DNA of 7,943 nt. Source: Oscillospiraceae bacterium. Lineage in GTDB: Bacteria; Bacillota; Clostridia; Oscillospirales; Acutalibacteraceae. The position numbers and the translations under genes are program-made. Positions 6,123-7,943 of the stretch are shown piece after piece. The stretch's first letter is position 1, and each line of letters begins with the position of its first letter. The notes below the pieces were generated by a model. It was given only the letters and a program-made list of their open reading frames with translations, searched no databases and was not told the DNA's origin. The DNA lies in NCBI GenBank assembly GCA_015066165.1, contig SVOX01000070.1:1-7943 (forward strand), in the 5' to 3' direction.

Positions 6123-6151
6123 AAAAACCGAGAGAAACGTCTCTCGGTTTT
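6123..6151. terminator. Terminator after the pyridoxal kinase gene (bidirectional)
   Basis: AAAACCGAGAGA (6124-6135) pairs perfectly with TCTCTCGGTTTT (6140-6151) around an AACG loop. The plus-strand T-run is short (TTTT then CGTT). On the minus strand five T follow, so it can back up the rplQ terminator as well. Confidence 0.85.
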
Positions 6152-6159
6152 CGTTATAC

Positions 6160-6190
6160 AAAAAATCCCACCGAATAATCGGTGGGATTT
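6160..6190 (-). terminator. Intrinsic terminator of the rpsD-rpoA-rplQ operon
   Basis: AAATCCCACCGA (6163-6174) pairs perfectly with TCGGTGGGATTT (6179-6190) around an ATAA loop. In the minus direction the stem runs into six T (6165-6160), a textbook Rho-independent terminator. It follows the structured element at 6201-6264 by 10 nt. Confidence 0.9.
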
Positions 6191-6200
6191 AATTTTGTCG

Positions 6201-6264
6201 TTTTAGTACACACATCATCGGCGCCTTGGCAGTAAAACTGCCATTGACAATGTGAGCACTAAAA
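6201..6264 (-). ncRNA. Structured 3'-UTR element downstream of rplQ
   Basis: On the minus strand the RNA folds into one long hairpin. Bases 6264-6256 pair with 6201-6209 (TTTTAGT/ACTAAAA arms plus G-U and C-G). After one U-U mismatch (6255/6210), 6254-6246 pair with 6211-6219 (9 bp). An asymmetric internal loop follows, 2 nt (AA) opposite 7 nt (AGGCGCC). The top is a 7-bp hairpin TGGCAGT/ACTGCCA with a TTT loop. Three pairs (6257/6208, 6249/6216, 6248/6217) are G-U wobbles only in minus-strand RNA and A-C mismatches on the plus strand, which fixes the orientation. It starts 9 nt after the rplQ stop and precedes the operon terminator. Its place matches the L17 downstream element, known in Rfam from lactic acid bacteria and Listeria. 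Whether it belongs to that family is not established. Confidence 0.7.
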
Positions 6265-6273
6265 TCAGAGAAA

Positions 6274-6615
6274 TTAAATTAACTCGATGATAGCCATTTC
6301 AGCTGCGTCACCACGACGGGGAGCAGTCTTAACGATTCTGCAATAACCGCCGTTTACATCCTTATACTTAGGAGCAATTTCGTTGAACAATTTACGAACA
6401 ACTTCTTCCTTAGTAATAAATGCAAAAGCTTGACGCTTGTTGTGAAGTGTATCTTCTTTAGCGAGTGTAATGTACTTCTCTGCCATAGCTCTAACTTCTT
6501 TAGCACGGCTTACGGTTGTTTCAATCTTGCCGTTTTCAAGCAAGAATGTTACCATTGCGCGAAGCATAGCTTTTCTATGGTCGCTGGTTCTTCCGAGTTT
6601 ACGGGTACCTGGCAT
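6274..6615 (-). CDS. rplQ: 50S ribosomal protein L17
   Basis: 113 aa, the normal bacterial length. It starts with the family signature MPGTRKLGRTSDHRKAMLR and carries the conserved helix LLENGKIETTVSRAKEVR (26-43) and the C-terminal GGYCRIVKTAPRRGDAAEMA segment (89-108). It is a structural protein of the large ribosomal subunit, lying near the peptide exit tunnel. AAGGAG (6630-6625) lies 9 nt before the ATG, in the 28-bp gap after rpoA. It is the last gene of the alpha operon here. In many Firmicutes an ECF energy-coupling transporter set and truA follow; here the operon stops at a structured 3' element and terminator. Confidence 0.98.
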   Translation of the reverse strand: MPGTRKLGRTSDHRKAMLRAMVTFLLENGKIETTVSRAKEVRAMAEKYITLAKEDTLHNKRQAFAFITKEEVVRKLFNEIAPKYKDVNGGYCRIVKTAPRRGDAAEMAIIELI

Positions 6616-6643
6616 TTCTATTCACTCCTTAATCAAAGTGTTT

Positions 6644-7594
6644 TTATTCGTCTTCCTTTTTGAGTGTAAAGCCAAATGAATTCAATTTAGCAATAACTTC
6701 TTCCAAGGATTTACGGCCCAAGTTTCTTACCTTCATCATTTCTTCTTCAGTCTTGTAGATAAGATCTTCAACCGTGTTAATTCCTGCACGTTTGAGACAG
6801 TTGAAACTACGTACAGATAAGTCGAGTTCGTCAATAGTTAAATCGAGAACTTTTTCCTTTTCGTTGTCACTCTTTTCAGCCATAATGCTTTCAGTTTCGC
6901 TTACGCCTTCAGCAAGGTCGAGGAACAATTCAAGATGTTCCATCAAAATCTTTGCAGACATTGAAACTGCTTCGTCAGCTCTTAAAGAACCGTCGGTCCA
7001 AACTTCTAAAGTGAGTTTACCCTTATCGGTAACGTTACCAACACGGGTGTTATCTACACCAAAGTTTGCTTTAAGCACAGGTGTATAAATAGAGTCAACA
7101 GGAATCATATCGATTGCGTTTTGAGCCGATTTGTTTTGGTCGGCTGAAACATAACCTCTGCCTCTATCGAGTGTCATTTCCATATTGAGCTTAGCGTCTT
7201 CGCCAAGTGTTGCAATATGCATTTCAGGATTCAGAATCTCTACCTCTGAATCGGCTTTAATCGAAGCGGCGGTAACCACGCAGGGACCTTCTGCTTCAAT
7301 GTAAATTTTCTTCGCTGTGTCAGCATGAAGTTTTGCAATAAGACCTTTAATGTTAAGAATAATTTCAGTTACGTCTTCCTTAACGCCGGGAATTGTTGAA
7401 AATTCATGCACTACACCGTCAATTTTAACGCCTGTAACTGCAACGCCTGGAAGAATGGAAAGAAGAACTCTTCTCATACTATTGCCAAGAGTTGTAGCAT
7501 AACCGCGTTCCAACGGTTCCATAACGAATTTACCGTATTTTCCGTCAGGAGTAATTTCAACGGTATCAATTCTGGGCTTTTCAATTTCTATCAT
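6644..7594 (-). CDS. rpoA: DNA-directed RNA polymerase subunit alpha
   Basis: 316 aa, the standard length. The N-terminal domain (about 1-226) carries the dimerisation segment LGNSMRRVLLSILPG (36-50), and the insert-type subdomain follows. An acidic linker (about 230-248) leads to the C-terminal domain (249-316). The latter keeps the DNA- and activator-contacting residues: VRSFNCLK (261-268, Arg262 equivalent to E. coli Arg265, Asn265 to Asn268) and NLGRKSLEE (291-299). It scaffolds RNA polymerase assembly and binds UP elements and activators. GGAGC, about 6 nt before the ATG, supports the start. It is separated from rpsD by about 80 bp that include a possible stem-loop, and from rplQ by 28 bp. 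Confidence 0.99.
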   Translation of the reverse strand: MIEIEKPRIDTVEITPDGKYGKFVMEPLERGYATTLGNSMRRVLLSILPGVAVTGVKIDGVVHEFSTIPGVKEDVTEIILNIKGLIAKLHADTAKKIYIEAEGPCVVTAASIKADSEVEILNPEMHIATLGEDAKLNMEMTLDRGRGYVSADQNKSAQNAIDMIPVDSIYTPVLKANFGVDNTRVGNVTDKGKLTLEVWTDGSLRADEAVSMSAKILMEHLELFLDLAEGVSETESIMAEKSDNEKEKVLDLTIDELDLSVRSFNCLKRAGINTVEDLIYKTEEEMMKVRNLGRKSLEEVIAKLNSFGFTLKKEDE

Positions 7595-7611
7595 TTAAAA
7601 GCTCCGTTTCT

Positions 7612-7651
7612 CCGTACTGTGAATTTTTGTGTAACACAGTGCCTTGTACGG
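7612..7651 (-). other. Possible stem-loop in the rpsD-rpoA spacer
   Basis: CCGTA (7612-7616) can pair with TACGG (7647-7651), and CTGTG (7617-7621) with CACAG (7635-7639). This leaves a 7-nt bulge on one side and a 13-nt loop, with no U-tract in the minus direction. In the transcript it would lie just before the rpoA ribosome binding site without covering it. It could be a processing site, an mRNA stability element or a regulatory structure. Confidence 0.35.
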
Positions 7652-7676
7652 AAAAGCACCGTGAGAATTCTAATTA

Positions 7677-7943
7677 TTATTTTGAATAGAATTCGACAAT
7701 GAGTTGTTCTTCAACAGGAGCGTCAATTTGATCTCTGTTTGGAAGAGCGATAACCTTAGCGCTTAAAGCGTCACGGTTAACATCAATCCATTGGGGAACA
7801 GGTCTTGCGCTGTTTGCTTCAACAACGGCTTTGATTTTTTCGCTGCCGCGGCTTTTTTCGCAAATTGTTACAACATCGCCGGCCTTAAGAAGATAAGAAG
7901 CAATATCAACACGTGCTCCGTTTACTTCAAAGTGACCATGACC
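7677..7943 (-). CDS. rpsD: 30S ribosomal protein S4, C-terminal part (cut by window edge)
   Basis: An open frame of 88 codons enters from the right edge and ends in tandem TAA codons (7677-7679 and 7674-7676). The translated part begins GHGHFEVNGARVDIASYLL and continues AGDVVTI, which is the S4 RNA-binding domain (HFxVNGxxVxIxSY..GD). It ends EEQLIVEFYSK, the hallmark S4 C-terminus. S4 is a primary 16S rRNA binder that nucleates assembly of the small subunit body, and in E. coli it represses its own operon's translation. About 110 N-terminal residues should lie outside the window. Its place directly before rpoA is the Clostridia/E. coli arrangement, not that of Bacillus subtilis. Confidence 0.96.
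   Translation of the reverse strand, partial: GHGHFEVNGARVDIASYLLKAGDVVTICEKSRGSEKIKAVVEANSARPVPQWIDVNRDALSAKVIALPNRDQIDAPVEEQLIVEFYSK

Overview
The window looks like a chromosomal segment of a low-to-moderate GC Firmicute of the class Clostridia, probably an uncultured gut-type (Oscillospiraceae/Lachnospiraceae-like) lineage. The evidence is AT-rich intergenic DNA, strong AGGAGG ribosome binding sites, sigma-A promoters with TGn-extended -10 boxes, and the ribosomal order rpsD-rpoA-rplQ. Bacillus subtilis keeps rpsD elsewhere, whereas Clostridia and E. coli place it just before rpoA. The genus assignment is inference. No phage, IS, CRISPR, tRNA or rRNA sequence was seen.

Left part (1-3746), amino-sugar/hexose block. 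A minus-strand operon, nagA followed by a divergent ROK-family sugar kinase-like gene (11-bp overlap), is transcribed from a consensus promoter (TTGAAA-17-TATAAT). An 18-bp inverted repeat sits on its predicted start point. Divergently transcribed is a classical ROK glucokinase (glcK-like) with its own promoter. NagA would convert GlcNAc-6-P to GlcN-6-P plus acetate, and the two ROK proteins would supply phosphorylated hexose or amino sugar. No nagB deaminase, transporter or regulator gene is in the window.

Middle part (3747-6151). A bidirectional terminator and a short hairpin repeat separate glcK from a convergent minus-strand PlsC-type acyltransferase with an unusual zinc-ribbon plus C-terminal extension. 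That gene is divergent from a pyridoxal/pyridoxamine kinase gene (pdxK-like, TTG start). The two face each other across a 129-bp gap with a recognisable promoter in each direction.

Right part (6123-7943), ribosomal alpha operon end on the minus strand: the 3' end of rpsD (cut by the window edge), rpoA, then rplQ. Past rplQ lies a long structured 3'-UTR element (6201-6264). Its extra pairs are G-U wobbles only in the minus-strand RNA. A strong intrinsic terminator follows. This is the most interesting non-coding object in the window and is positioned like the known L17 downstream element. Two terminators in tandem insulate the convergent pdxK/rplQ junction.

Overall the genes are ordinary housekeeping and sugar metabolism. 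The points worth a second look are the rplQ 3' RNA, the nagA operator, the two-domain divergent ROK protein, the acyltransferase fusion, and a pair of GATAT-flanked hairpins that look like a dispersed repeat family. I see no evidence for a defence system or another large undescribed system.
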